Assembly: GCA_937885815.1 (NCBI GenBank)
Contig: CALABM010000179.1
Coordinates: 1 to 15,892 of the forward strand
DNA from: an uncultured Verrucomicrobiales bacterium
GTDB lineage: Bacteria > Verrucomicrobiota > Verrucomicrobiia > Verrucomicrobiales > Akkermansiaceae
Direction of reading: 5' to 3'
DNA length: 15,892 nucleotides
Shown here: positions 1-6,777 of the stretch, in pieces
Position numbering within the stretch: the stretch's first letter is position 1
Layout of the letters: every line of letters begins with the position of its first letter
Translations under genes and position numbers: made by a program
The notes under the pieces: model-generated
What the model saw: the letters and a program-made list of their open reading frames with translations, nothing else
Told to the model about the DNA's origin: nothing
The model's database searches: none

Positions 1-56
1 ACGCTGACTATATGTCGTTTGGTGCCCTTTTTCTGTAATCTTTGGGACACATGTGG
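1..56 (-). repeat. Dispersed repeat, copy 1 (cut by left edge)
   Basis: Bases 1-50 match 9212-9261 at 48 of 50 positions (differences at 13 and 18) and the similarity stops abruptly at 50. Just beyond it, positions 37-56 read on the minus strand resemble one arm of the palindrome at 9063-9092 (18 of 20 bases). Read on the minus strand the shared segment is an open frame containing PKITEKGHQ, and one of the two differences is synonymous. The element is cut by the window edge, so its full length is not visible here. Nature unknown: a small mobile or palindromic intergenic repeat is the simplest reading. Confidence 0.75.
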
Positions 57-174
57 TTCATTTCATCCCTCTGCACCGAAACACTTGAAAATATCGGACC
101 GACTGACTCCGGCTAAATGAGTTCCAGCTGATAAACCTAACAGGCAACCACAACATCCTGCGCCGCTCGCGCCT

Positions 175-208
175 AAAAAGAGCGTCACCCTCTAAAGGAT
201 GACGCTCT
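175..208 (-). terminator. Intrinsic terminator of lysS
   Basis: On the minus strand a 12-bp stem (arms 197-208 and 179-190, with one G-T pair) closes a 6-nt loop (191-196) and runs into a U-tract (175-179). It starts 26 nt after the lysS stop codon at 234-236, the expected place for a rho-independent terminator. Confidence 0.85.
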
Positions 209-233
209 GAACGAAAGGATATTTTTATTTCAC

Positions 234-1604
234 TCAGCTACGGTTCTTCAGCTGGGGGAAGAGAATGATATCGCGGATGGAGCAAGCACCGGTAAGAAGC
301 ATGCAGAGGCGGTCAATACCGATACCGATACCGCCGGCACTGGGCATACCGCTTTCCAGCGTTTCCACGAAATCATAGTCAATCTTCTGAGTTTCCTCAC
401 CGGCCTGATGCTTCAAGCGCTCCAGCTGCTCGATGGGGTCATTCTGCTCGGAGTAACCGGGGCAAAGCTCCTGACCATTCATCACCAGCTCGAAGACGTC
501 CACCACCTCGGGGTTCTCAGGATTAGCCTTAGCAAGGGGAACGAGGTCACGGGCCACGTGGCATACGAAGAGGGGGTTAGCCTGCTTCTCTTCCACGAGC
601 TTCTCATAGACCTGCTGAGTCACAGCAGTATCGTCAAGCTCCTCACCAATCTGGAGGTGAAGCTCATTCTCTGCGCGGTCACGACGTTGCTCAGCAGTCA
701 GCTCGAACCAATCGGCACCGGCCACCTCCTTCACGAGGTCATTGTAATCAGCACGGCGCCAGGGGCGAGTGAGGTCTACCGTCCAGCGGAGGTTACCGTT
801 CTCATCAAACTGGTCAAACTTCAGTGTGCCGAACACCTTCTCCGCCACGGTGCAGATCATGTCCTCCATCATGGCAGCCATGGTCTCGTAATCGCCACCG
901 GCTTCATACACCTCAAGCACAGTGAACTCGGGGTTGTGGCGGCGATCCACACCTTCGTTACGGAAGTTGCGGTTCAGTTCAAACACCTTGGGGAAACCAC
1001 CCACCATCAGGCGCTTCAGGAAAAGCTCAGGGGCAATTCGCAGCGTTACGGCCTTCTTCAGGGCGTTATAGTAGGACTCGAAAGGCTTAGCGGCAGCACC
1101 ACCGGCGATGTCCTGCAGCATGGGCGTTTCCACTTCCAGGAAACCACGCTCCGTCAGATAACGGCGTACCTCCTGAATGATGAGGGAACGCTTCACAAAG
1201 CGGTCAGCACTCTCAGGATTGCTCATGAGGTCCAGGTGACGGCGGCGATAGCGCATATCCATGTCAGCCAAGCCGTGGAACTTATCCGGCATGGGACGAA
1301 GAGCCTTGGAAAGCACCTTGAAGGAATCCACGCGTACGGAAGGCTCACCGGTGCGGGTAATGAAGGTTTCACCCTCGATACCTAAATTCTTGTTGTAATC
1401 AAACTTCCAGCATACTCCGTCTTCCATGGTCACCGTTTTACCGGCGGCTACTGTTACATTATTGACCACTCTATACCCGCCAAGCACGGCATCCGGGAGC
1501 TGCGTAAAGGTACAATCTCCCAGCGTACCGCTGATACCAATATACGCATCTTGGGCAGTGGTTTTAATACCGGAGAAATCTGCGGCAGAGTGATATCGGA
1601 CCAT
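234..1604 (-). CDS. lysS: Lysyl-tRNA synthetase, N-terminally truncated chimera
   Basis: Class II lysyl-tRNA synthetase, which charges tRNA-Lys with lysine in the cytoplasm. The frame encodes 456 residues, but only about residues 74-456 (from 1385 down) resemble LysRS. They include the end of the OB fold (LGIEGETF), the linker RPMPDKFHGL, motif 1 near 140-162, motif 2 (FRNEGVDRRHNPEF, 214-227) and motif 3 (GIGIGIDRLCMLLTG, 425-439), so the catalytic domain looks complete. Residues 1-73 are not LysRS. They resemble a beta-helix surface protein (VAAGKTVTMEDGV), and the ATG at 1604 lies inside that foreign segment. Family members are usually about 490-510 residues, so roughly 110-120 N-terminal residues, most of the anticodon-binding OB fold, are missing. 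Either a genuine rearrangement (with an intact lysS elsewhere) or an assembly chimera would explain this. The identity of the C-terminal part is certain; its functionality is doubtful. Confidence 0.85.
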   Translation of the reverse strand: MVRYHSAADFSGIKTTAQDAYIGISGTLGDCTFTQLPDAVLGGYRVVNNVTVAAGKTVTMEDGVCWKFDYNKNLGIEGETFITRTGEPSVRVDSFKVLSKALRPMPDKFHGLADMDMRYRRRHLDLMSNPESADRFVKRSLIIQEVRRYLTERGFLEVETPMLQDIAGGAAAKPFESYYNALKKAVTLRIAPELFLKRLMVGGFPKVFELNRNFRNEGVDRRHNPEFTVLEVYEAGGDYETMAAMMEDMICTVAEKVFGTLKFDQFDENGNLRWTVDLTRPWRRADYNDLVKEVAGADWFELTAEQRRDRAENELHLQIGEELDDTAVTQQVYEKLVEEKQANPLFVCHVARDLVPLAKANPENPEVVDVFELVMNGQELCPGYSEQNDPIEQLERLKHQAGEETQKIDYDFVETLESGMPSAGGIGIGIDRLCMLLTGACSIRDIILFPQLKNRS

Positions 1605-1857
1605 TCCACAGCGGCGGTAGCCTTGATAGCATAGCCAGTAATGGTCACGCCATTTCCTCGCACAGCGCAGGGTTTAGAGATAGTCGGAGCCGAGCTAAGG
1701 GCTATAAACTGCCCGGCTAAAGAGGAGTCAATCTGCACCACCGGCCGCAGGTCGCCGGTATAGGAGTTGACCTGACTAATACTCAGGCCAGAGAACCTTC
1801 ACCGGAAGAGTTCAGGTTGGTAACCTCAAAAATAATTTCCGTTGGCACTAGAGACAT
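1386..1857 (-). pseudogene. Remnant of beta-helix/CSLREA-type surface protein, frameshifted
   Basis: Three minus-strand frames give one plausible protein only if frameshifts are allowed. From the ATG at 1857 a 24-codon frame reads MSLVPTEIIFEVTNLNSS and GEGSL, then stops at 1783. The next frame gives SGLSISQVNSYTGDLRP, VVQIDSSLAGQFIALSSA and GNGVTITGYAIKATAAVEW. Near 1570-1600 the reading must shift again to AADFSGIKTTAQDAY and VTVAAGKTVTMEDGVCWKF, which then runs into lysS. The pieces VTNLNSSGEGSL, VVQIDSSLAGQ...GNGVTI and VTVAAGKTVTMEDGV are typical of secreted right-handed beta-helix proteins (CSLREA/Pmp-like). At least two frameshifts and the loss of the C-terminus make it non-functional as read. 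Sequencing or assembly error is an alternative for the shifts. Confidence 0.6.
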
Positions 1858-1883
1858 ATAAAAAAATAGATTGTAAGTGAATG

Positions 1884-1922
1884 AAAAAGCCTTACTCAGA
1901 GTCGCAAAACTAAGAGTAAGGC
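1884..1922 (-). terminator. Intrinsic terminator of the PEP-CTERM gene
   Basis: A perfect 9-bp stem (1914-1922 with 1889-1897, GCCTTACTC/GAGTAAGGC) closes a 16-nt loop and is followed on the minus strand by five U (1888-1884). It lies 24 nt past the stop codon of the gene at 1947-2897. Confidence 0.85.
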
Positions 1923-1946
1923 GAATAAGAGATGTAAAAAGTACCT

Positions 1947-2897
1947 TCAGCAACGTCTGCGGCGAGCTACGAGAGCAGCGAGAGCAAGGAAAGAAAGTGT
2001 GGCTGTAGTAGGCTCAGGAACAATGGTAGAGAGCGTCACAGACACGCCTTCATCAGTAGTAGTATAACTGACAATCTGCAAGGAAGCGGCTTCATCACTC
2101 ATGGCAGTAAATGTGGCCTCCCCTTCCAGAGAAAGACCGTAAAAATTAACCGTAACAGTCGAATCAGCAAGCGCCTCCAACGACTCCGCAGACAGCGTGA
2201 AAGACAAAGCAGCCCCCTCACCCAGAGTCACGCCGTCAAGCTGGTAACTCTCCAAACCTTCAAGCTCCATGGAATTGCTACCACCAAGCAGGACATACCC
2301 GCCGAAAGAATTGAAGTAGCTAGAGGCATCCAACGTAAGATTGGATGCAGATACAGACACCGTTGGGTCAATCAATATCTGACTATTTATCAGCGACACA
2401 TCTTCCAAAGTGAGAGAAGGCGTGGCCGTATCATCCAAATTTTCAATGGAAACGAAAGAATCTGCAACACAACCGCTGAACGTATTGCTGGTCATGGAAA
2501 CACCCTCCAGCACACCGCCGTCAATCCACCAGTACGCGCCGGACTCGGTATCAATGTGCATATTAGCATCACCGGCAATTTCTGCGGAGATATTAAGCTT
2601 GGCACCATTCTCAAGGTAGACATCATTGAGAAATTTGTAAAATACCCCCTCCGCAACCTCCTCATCCTGATAATTTTCGGAGAAATCAACAGCTCCTGTC
2701 AGGTTAAGCTCTGCGCCACTTTCTACATAAAACACACCTCCTTTGCCAGATACATGATACTCGGAGTAAGTTGGATTTTCAACCGTAACAGATTCACCGG
2801 AAGTAACAACCTGTCTACCACCGTTACCATCTTTATAGCTTTCAGCACACGCCACGCCCGGCACAAGGGCTAGCATCAACATCAGAGTCTTTTTCAT
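1947..2897 (-). CDS. Secreted protein with PEP-CTERM sorting signal
   Basis: A 316-residue exported protein of unknown function. It begins with a Sec signal peptide (MKKTLMLMLALVPGVACA, cleavage probable after Ala18). A long Ser/Thr/Gly/Asp-rich region of short beta-strand-like segments follows, with no catalytic motif that I recognise. It ends in a 24-residue PEP-CTERM tail: VPEP at 293-296, a hydrophobic helix, and a basic end RRRRC. By family knowledge such tails direct processing by an exosortase/archaeosortase-like enzyme and display at or beyond the outer membrane; many Verrucomicrobiota encode dozens. It stands alone, with a terminator behind it. No Shine-Dalgarno is seen before the ATG and no convincing promoter in the 277 bp upstream. 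The reading frame is secure; the ligand or role is unknown. Confidence 0.85.
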   Translation of the reverse strand: MKKTLMLMLALVPGVACAESYKDGNGGRQVVTSGESVTVENPTYSEYHVSGKGGVFYVESGAELNLTGAVDFSENYQDEEVAEGVFYKFLNDVYLENGAKLNISAEIAGDANMHIDTESGAYWWIDGGVLEGVSMTSNTFSGCVADSFVSIENLDDTATPSLTLEDVSLINSQILIDPTVSVSASNLTLDASSYFNSFGGYVLLGGSNSMELEGLESYQLDGVTLGEGAALSFTLSAESLEALADSTVTVNFYGLSLEGEATFTAMSDEAASLQIVSYTTTDEGVSVTLSTIVPEPTTATLSFLALAALVARRRRC

Positions 2898-3174
2898 TGC
2901 ATTATGTGTTTGAAGAGGATTCAGATAAATTATCTCGAGCTATACAGCTCTCGACATTTAACATTTGCAGTCTACATGACAAATCATATGATGTAAAGCA
3001 AAAATCATTTATGCAAGACACAAAAACGCTTTTTTTTCCAAAAAAACAAAAGAAAACATAGTATATCTAGCTTCCCCCCTCATGGGAGAGTTTAGACAAC
3101 CATAAAAAGGAGCAAATAGCCACACCGGCCTAACAACTAGCCCCCCCTGATTGCACAGTGGACGTATTCGGGGC
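2898..3174. other. Intergenic gap, no supported gene
   Basis: 277 bp between the small zinc-ribbon gene and the PEP-CTERM gene. It holds an A/T-rich run (about 3001-3060, with T8 and A7 tracts) and a C7 tract near 3141-3147. An imperfect inverted repeat near 2934-2953 (TCGAG...CTCGA on either side of a TATA-like core) could be an operator but is too weak to call. A possible -35 TTGTCA on the minus strand has no good -10 partner. I see no convincing gene or terminator. Confidence 0.4.
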
Positions 3175-3396
3175 TCACCTATTTCTGGAATCGCAATGAG
3201 GGCAAGTAGCCTCCGGATCATTACGGAGGAAGCGGTAGCCGCAGATGCGGCAGGTGATTCGCACGCGGGCCAAGCGCATACGGCGCAGCTTGGAAGCGAG
3301 CTGCACAGGCAGCACCACGCAGAACAGCGCCACAAAAGAGGCGATGGCGAAGTAACTGAAAAATTCAGAAGTAGTTAATGTAAGCCAATCTGTCAC
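3175..3396 (-). CDS. Small membrane protein with C-terminal zinc ribbon
   Basis: A 73-residue protein with one predicted membrane helix (about residues 11-32) and a basic linker (KLRRMRLARVR). A C-terminal four-cysteine zinc ribbon follows: CRIC at 49-52 and CPHC at 65-68, with a 12-residue spacing. Such mini-ribbons bind one zinc ion; the partner is unknown. The GTG start overlaps the TGA of the preceding gene (GTGA), so translation is probably coupled. It is the only gene in this window with a clear Shine-Dalgarno (GGAGGTG, about 7 nt before the GTG). It is last in the exbB/exbD-like cluster, so an envelope role linked to that complex is a reasonable guess but unproven. No family assignment is possible from the sequence alone. 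Confidence 0.75.
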   Translation of the reverse strand: MTDWLTLTTSEFFSYFAIASFVALFCVVLPVQLASKLRRMRLARVRITCRICGYRFLRNDPEATCPHCDSRNR

Positions 3397-3842
3397 GGCT
3401 GCACCTCCTCTCCATCCGGCTGGGCCGGTGTATCAGTCATGCCCTCCGGCGGGAAGGCGAGAAGATCTGAGGCATCCAGCACGGCGGAATCATGCGCGGA
3501 GCGGAACACGCGCTGAGGAGGCGCGGTGCGCAGCCCGGGTGTGAAGCCTGAGGGGAGTGCCTGAGAGGCCGCCTCCTCCCGGCGAGCCGGGTCCACAGCC
3601 GCCGTAAGCGGCAAGGGCATGGGGCTGCGCATCAGAATCTGCAAGTGTAGCAGCTCATCACTCCTGTACTGCACATTAGCTTCCTTTGCCGGTGGCAAGG
3701 GCTCGGGCAGCACCACCTTCACACAAAGCAGCAACGCAGCCGTCACAACGATAGCAAGGAAGATAAATACCCACAGCCACCCGCGCAAGGGACGGGCGTA
3801 TTTGACATGGTATACAAGCTCTGTGGGAGTCTTATCGTCCAT
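3393..3842 (-). CDS. Single-pass, proline-rich envelope protein (unknown)
   Basis: 149 residues from the ATG at 3842; a GTG directly before it at 3845 is an alternative start. The ATG touches the upstream stop as TGATG, a typical coupled start. A short cytoplasmic N-terminus with a basic patch (RPLRGW) precedes one membrane helix (about residues 21-45). A Pro/Ala-rich extracytoplasmic part follows, beginning PEPLPPAKEA. The topology and the place after exbB/exbD recall TonB or TolA, but I see no C-terminal TonB beta domain and the protein is short. It may be a reduced energy-transducing partner or an accessory subunit. The order exbB-exbD-this gene-zinc ribbon suggests one operon. Confidence 0.7.
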   Translation of the reverse strand: MDDKTPTELVYHVKYARPLRGWLWVFIFLAIVVTAALLLCVKVVLPEPLPPAKEANVQYRSDELLHLQILMRSPMPLPLTAAVDPARREEAASQALPSGFTPGLRTAPPQRVFRSAHDSAVLDASDLLAFPPEGMTDTPAQPDGEEVQP

Positions 3843-4270
3843 CACTCAGCAGAAGGGCGGCCGGCCAGTGAGAAGTTAAAACCATGGCTGATAGCCTTAT
3901 CAGCCACCTGCTGTACAACGCCGACGGAAACGGCGGCATCACACACCACAATAACGGATACACGGCCGGGATGCCCGTCATCCCAGCTGTTCAGCAGCTC
4001 ATCCAGCCCATTCAGGCCACCGGGAATTTCATAACCTTCCAGGTACAAGCGAGGAGTCACTCCCGGGGTGATGGTGATAACGTGAGAGTACGCACGATCA
4101 TAACGCGCCATGACGAAGTGTGACTCAGCCGGGCAGATATTGAAGCCGTACTTGGGCAGTCTGTGTGTGTTCAGCAGCACACACAGGCAAAGCAGAAAGA
4201 CCAGATTAATACCGGCCAGCGCCACCACGGGGGTGGCGGAGTCTGTAAGCTTGGAGCGGACGCGGCGCAT
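3842..4270 (-). CDS. ExbD/TolR-like protein, transmembrane Asp missing
   Basis: A 142-residue protein with the ExbD/TolR layout: a short cytoplasmic N-terminus, one helix (about 15-35), then a periplasmic domain. Family-like features are TP at 13-14 before the helix, a LYLEGYEIPGGLNGLDELL strand-helix (75-93) and VSVIVVCDAAVSVGVVQQVADKAISHGF (104-131), which matches the ADxxVxYxxVxxVxD region of ExbD. ExbD/TolR partner ExbB/TolQ to use proton motive force for outer-membrane work. In those proteins an Asp three residues after the TP is essential. Here the ungapped position is Ala17, the nearest polar residue is Asn22, and the helix has no Asp or Glu. It follows exbB by 36 nt. A -10-like TATACT (4279-4284) lies 8 nt before the ATG but lacks a good -35. 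Confidence 0.7.
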   Translation of the reverse strand: MRRVRSKLTDSATPVVALAGINLVFLLCLCVLLNTHRLPKYGFNICPAESHFVMARYDRAYSHVITITPGVTPRLYLEGYEIPGGLNGLDELLNSWDDGHPGRVSVIVVCDAAVSVGVVQQVADKAISHGFNFSLAGRPSAE

Positions 4271-4306
4271 GGCAACGGAGTATAGGAAAGTGGTGAAGAT
4301 GAGAGC

Positions 4307-5062
4307 TTACTCAGCCTGCTTCTCCGTCTCCGGCTCAGCTGCGGCCGCCTTTTCAGCAGATTCCGCCGGGGCGGGCTCAGCCTTCTCCATGCTGCACATG
4401 CCGGAGCGGCAACCGGTGGCCTTGGCTGGCACAGCGGCTTTTTCCGCCTCTCGCTCGCGGGCGTCGCAGATGATGTGCACGCACTCCAGACCGGCGCGCT
4501 CGATGTTGTTAATCGTGCCGCGGGCGCGGGCTACAAGGTAGGTATAGAAGAGGTAGCTCGGGATAGCCAAGGAGATACCCATGGCGGAAAGCTGCAGAGC
4601 GCGCACGAGCGTCTCAGAAACCTCAGGCATGGCGGCAGCGCCATCCGTGATACCGGGCTGCTCATAGAACTGCACAAGGGTCACCACCGTGCCCAGAATA
4701 CCCAGCAGCGGCATGAGCGTGGTGCAAGCCAGCAGGCTGCGGATGTAACGCTCCACGCGGAACACCTCCAGCTCAGCGGCCTCAAGCGCGATATCTCTCA
4801 GCTCATTACGGGTGAGCTTGGGGCGAGAAAGCACAGCCTCCACCACACGGGCCATGGGACCGGGGAGCAAGCGTACTTCATGCAATGCTTCGTTGTACTG
4901 CCCACTGCGCAGCAGTGAGGAAAGCCCACGCAGGAAATCCTCCGAGTTGATATTCACACGGTGGAAGTAGAACAAGCGTTCAGCCACCACGGCCATGGCG
5001 GCTACAGCGCAGATAACCATAAGCCAGGCGATGGGGCCCATGCTGTCTATCAGGTCGAACAT
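4307..5062 (-). CDS. exbB: ExbB/TolQ/MotA-family proton channel protein
   Basis: A 251-residue inner-membrane protein of the MotA/TolQ/ExbB family. Three helices are visible: about 11-33, 108-132 and 156-178. The conserved PLLGILGTV (118-126) and a GISLAIP stretch (162-168) mark the channel helices. The Thr that normally lines the third helix seems to be Ser159. Residues 205-251 form an Ala/Glu-rich cytoplasmic tail with CRSGMC, absent from most homologues. ExbB forms a pentamer around ExbD and converts proton flow into motion for TonB-type transport or envelope maintenance. It is first of four tightly spaced genes. I see neither a Shine-Dalgarno nor a convincing promoter directly before the ATG; the serS terminator lies upstream. 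Confidence 0.88.
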   Translation of the reverse strand: MFDLIDSMGPIAWLMVICAVAAMAVVAERLFYFHRVNINSEDFLRGLSSLLRSGQYNEALHEVRLLPGPMARVVEAVLSRPKLTRNELRDIALEAAELEVFRVERYIRSLLACTTLMPLLGILGTVVTLVQFYEQPGITDGAAAMPEVSETLVRALQLSAMGISLAIPSYLFYTYLVARARGTINNIERAGLECVHIICDAREREAEKAAVPAKATGCRSGMCSMEKAEPAPAESAEKAAAAEPETEKQAE

Positions 5063-5120
5063 AATATGAGTGAGAGTTTGGCTGAGTGTTCGGTGTCGGC
5101 AGGAAGTAAGCGGCCGGGAG

Positions 5121-5155
5121 AAAAGAGCAGCGGTGCGGCCGGTAGCACCGCTGCT
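5121..5155 (-). terminator. Intrinsic terminator of serS
   Basis: A perfect 11-bp GC-rich stem (5145-5155 with 5126-5136, AGCAGCGGTGC) closes an 8-nt loop and is followed on the minus strand by C-UUUU. It starts 13 nt after the serS stop. Confidence 0.85.
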
Positions 5156-5167
5156 GAATAAAAGGGA

Positions 5168-6451
5168 TTAGGCGAGGGGGCTGATGCTCTCTGCGCCGAA
5201 GTACGGCACGAGGGCGGCCGGGATACGCACGGAGCCGTCCGGCTGCTGGCACTGCTCCAGCAGGGCCACATACAGGCGCGGCAGGGCCGTACCGGAGCCG
5301 TTCAGCGTGTAAGGCACGCGCATCTTACCGGTGGCGTCCTTATAACGCAGCTTCATGCGGCGGGCCTGATAATCCGTGAAGCAGGAGCAGCTGGATACCT
5401 CCAAGTACTTGCCCTGACCGGGAGCCCAAACCTCGATATCGTAGGTCTTGGCAGAGGAGAAGCCCACATCACCCGTGCAGAGCTCGATGACGCGGTAGTG
5501 CAGCCCAAGCTTCTGCAGAATGCACTCGGCGTGGCTCGTCAGCTTCTCCAGCTCAGCAAAGCCATCCTCCGGGCGGCAAATCTCCACGAGCTCCACCTTG
5601 TCAAACTGGTGCACGCGAATCATGCCCTTGTTCTCGCGGCCGGCGGAACCGGCCTCGCGGCGGAAGCAGGGAGTGTACGCGGTCATCTTCACAGGCAGGT
5701 CGGCCTCTTTCAGAATCTGATCACGGCAAAGGTTCGTCACGGGCACCTCAGCGGTGGGCACAAGGAACATGCTGTTACCCTCCAAGCCATACATATCCTC
5801 CTCAAACTTGGGAAGCTGGCCGGTGCCGTACATGCACTCACGCTTCACGATGAAGGGAACGCCTACCTCCTGATAGCCGTTCTCCAGAGTCTGGGTATCC
5901 AGCAGGAAGTTAATCAGAGCACGCTCCAAACGGGCTCCGAGGCCACGGTATACGATGAAACCGGAGCCGGACACGCGCGTGGCATCCTCAAAGTTCAGCA
6001 GGCCGCAGGCGGTGGCAATCTGCACATGATCCTTCGGCTCAGCAATCTCGGGCTTGGTTCCCCATACGCGCAGCTCAGGATTGGCGCTCTCATCCAGCCC
6101 CACGGGCGCGGCATCATGCGGCATATTCGGAATGTTCAGCAGCAGGCTTTCCTGCTCCTCAGCGGCGGCGGAGGCCACAGCATCCAGCTCCTTAATGCGC
6201 TCGCCTACCTCGCTCATGCGCTTCTTCAGCTCTTCAGCCTCCTCGCGGCGGCCTTCCTTCATCATCTGGCCGATGAGCTTGGAAGAGCTGTTACGCTCTG
6301 AGGAAAGAGCCTGCTTCTCTGTCTCTGCATTGCGGCGCTTCACATCACACTCCAGCACCTTGTCCACAAGCATCCAGTGGTCTCCACCGCGCAGGCGGAC
6401 ACGCTCTTTCACATACTCAGGATTTTCCCTGACAACTCGGATATCTAGCAT
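5168..6451 (-). CDS. serS: Seryl-tRNA synthetase
   Basis: 427 residues, full length for bacterial SerRS (about 430). It charges tRNA-Ser (and tRNA-Sec where present) with serine in the cytoplasm. The N-terminal MLDIRVVRENPEYVKERV and a charged coiled coil (about 28-100) form the tRNA-binding arm. The catalytic core shows the TAE loop (233-235), motif 2 FRREAGSAGRENKGM...HQFDKVE (263-287) and motif 3 NGSGTALPRLYVALLE (384-399). Motif 3 has LPR where E. coli has VGR, keeping the Arg that contacts ATP. The gene stands alone between a promoter and a strong terminator. The ATG at 6451 is supported by the conserved N-terminus and by a promoter ending 9 nt before it. Confidence 0.97.
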   Translation of the reverse strand: MLDIRVVRENPEYVKERVRLRGGDHWMLVDKVLECDVKRRNAETEKQALSSERNSSSKLIGQMMKEGRREEAEELKKRMSEVGERIKELDAVASAAAEEQESLLLNIPNMPHDAAPVGLDESANPELRVWGTKPEIAEPKDHVQIATACGLLNFEDATRVSGSGFIVYRGLGARLERALINFLLDTQTLENGYQEVGVPFIVKRECMYGTGQLPKFEEDMYGLEGNSMFLVPTAEVPVTNLCRDQILKEADLPVKMTAYTPCFRREAGSAGRENKGMIRVHQFDKVELVEICRPEDGFAELEKLTSHAECILQKLGLHYRVIELCTGDVGFSSAKTYDIEVWAPGQGKYLEVSSCSCFTDYQARRMKLRYKDATGKMRVPYTLNGSGTALPRLYVALLEQCQQPDGSVRIPAALVPYFGAESISPLA

Positions 6452-6460
6452 AGCAACACT

Positions 6461-6488
6461 ATTCTACACCCTCGCGCCATATATTCAA
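6461..6488 (-). promoter_or_regulatory. serS promoter (near-leaderless)
   Basis: On the minus strand TTGAAT (-35, 6488-6483), a 16-nt spacer and TAGAAT (-10, 6466-6461) end 9 nt before the serS ATG. Transcription would start within about 3 nt of the start codon. No Shine-Dalgarno fits in that space. Confidence 0.65.
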
Positions 6489-6572
6489 GCGGAAAGTGCG
6501 CTCCAACTCGTTTTTTTCACATGTGCACCTGATTTACGATTTACAAAGATTGGGACCGGCCAAAAAAATCGC

Positions 6573-6691
6573 AACTCGCAACTCGCAACTCGCAACTCGC
6601 AACTCGTAACTCGCAACTCGCAACTCGCAACTCGCAACTCGTAACTCGTAATTCGTAACTCGTAATTCGTAATTCGTAATTCGTAATTCGT
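6573..6691. repeat. Heptanucleotide tandem array, 17 units
   Basis: 17 uninterrupted 7-bp units (plus strand) of the form AA(C/T)TCG(C/T). From low to high coordinate: four AACTCGC, one AACTCGT, four AACTCGC, two AACTCGT, one AATTCGT, one AACTCGT, four AATTCGT. Variation is limited to positions 3 and 7 and forms a gradient, so the array probably grew by slippage from one end. Read as protein it gives meaningless ELRVASC/ELRVTNY repeats. It fills the gap between the rpsD terminator and the serS promoter. The whole gap, 6452-6777, holds only the serS promoter, this array, a degenerate repeat fragment and the rpsD terminator. Confidence 0.95.
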
Positions 6692-6716
6692 AAATTAAAT
6701 TCCCCCTCTCCCACAC

Positions 6717-6753
6717 AAAAAAACCGCACCTGATAAACAGGTGCGGCTTTTTT
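6717..6753 (-). terminator. rpsD terminator, symmetric (bidirectional)
   Basis: A perfect 9-bp stem CCGCACCTG/CAGGTGCGG (6724-6732 with 6738-6746) closes a 5-nt loop. An A7 run (6717-6723) gives U7 on the minus strand, and a T6 run (6748-6753) serves the plus strand. It ends the S13-S11-S4 operon 25 nt after the rpsD stop. The plus strand has no gene that would need it. Confidence 0.93.
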
Positions 6754-6777
6754 GAGGTATGAATTGAGCGGAGAGCT

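Noticed and set aside
408..1385. 325-codon open frame on the plus strand
   Set aside because: Antisense to the lysS catalytic region, which has clear class II motifs.
3009..3335. 108-codon minus-strand frame over the zinc-ribbon gene
   Set aside because: It overlaps the better-supported 73-residue gene, which has a coupled start, a Shine-Dalgarno and two CxxC pairs.
6573..6691. CRISPR array
   Set aside because: The units are 7 bp and contiguous with no spacers, and no cas gene is present.
6534..6729. Two short frames made of ELRVASC/ELRITNY repeats
   Set aside because: They are translations of the 7-bp tandem array and its flank, with no start context and no protein-like variation.
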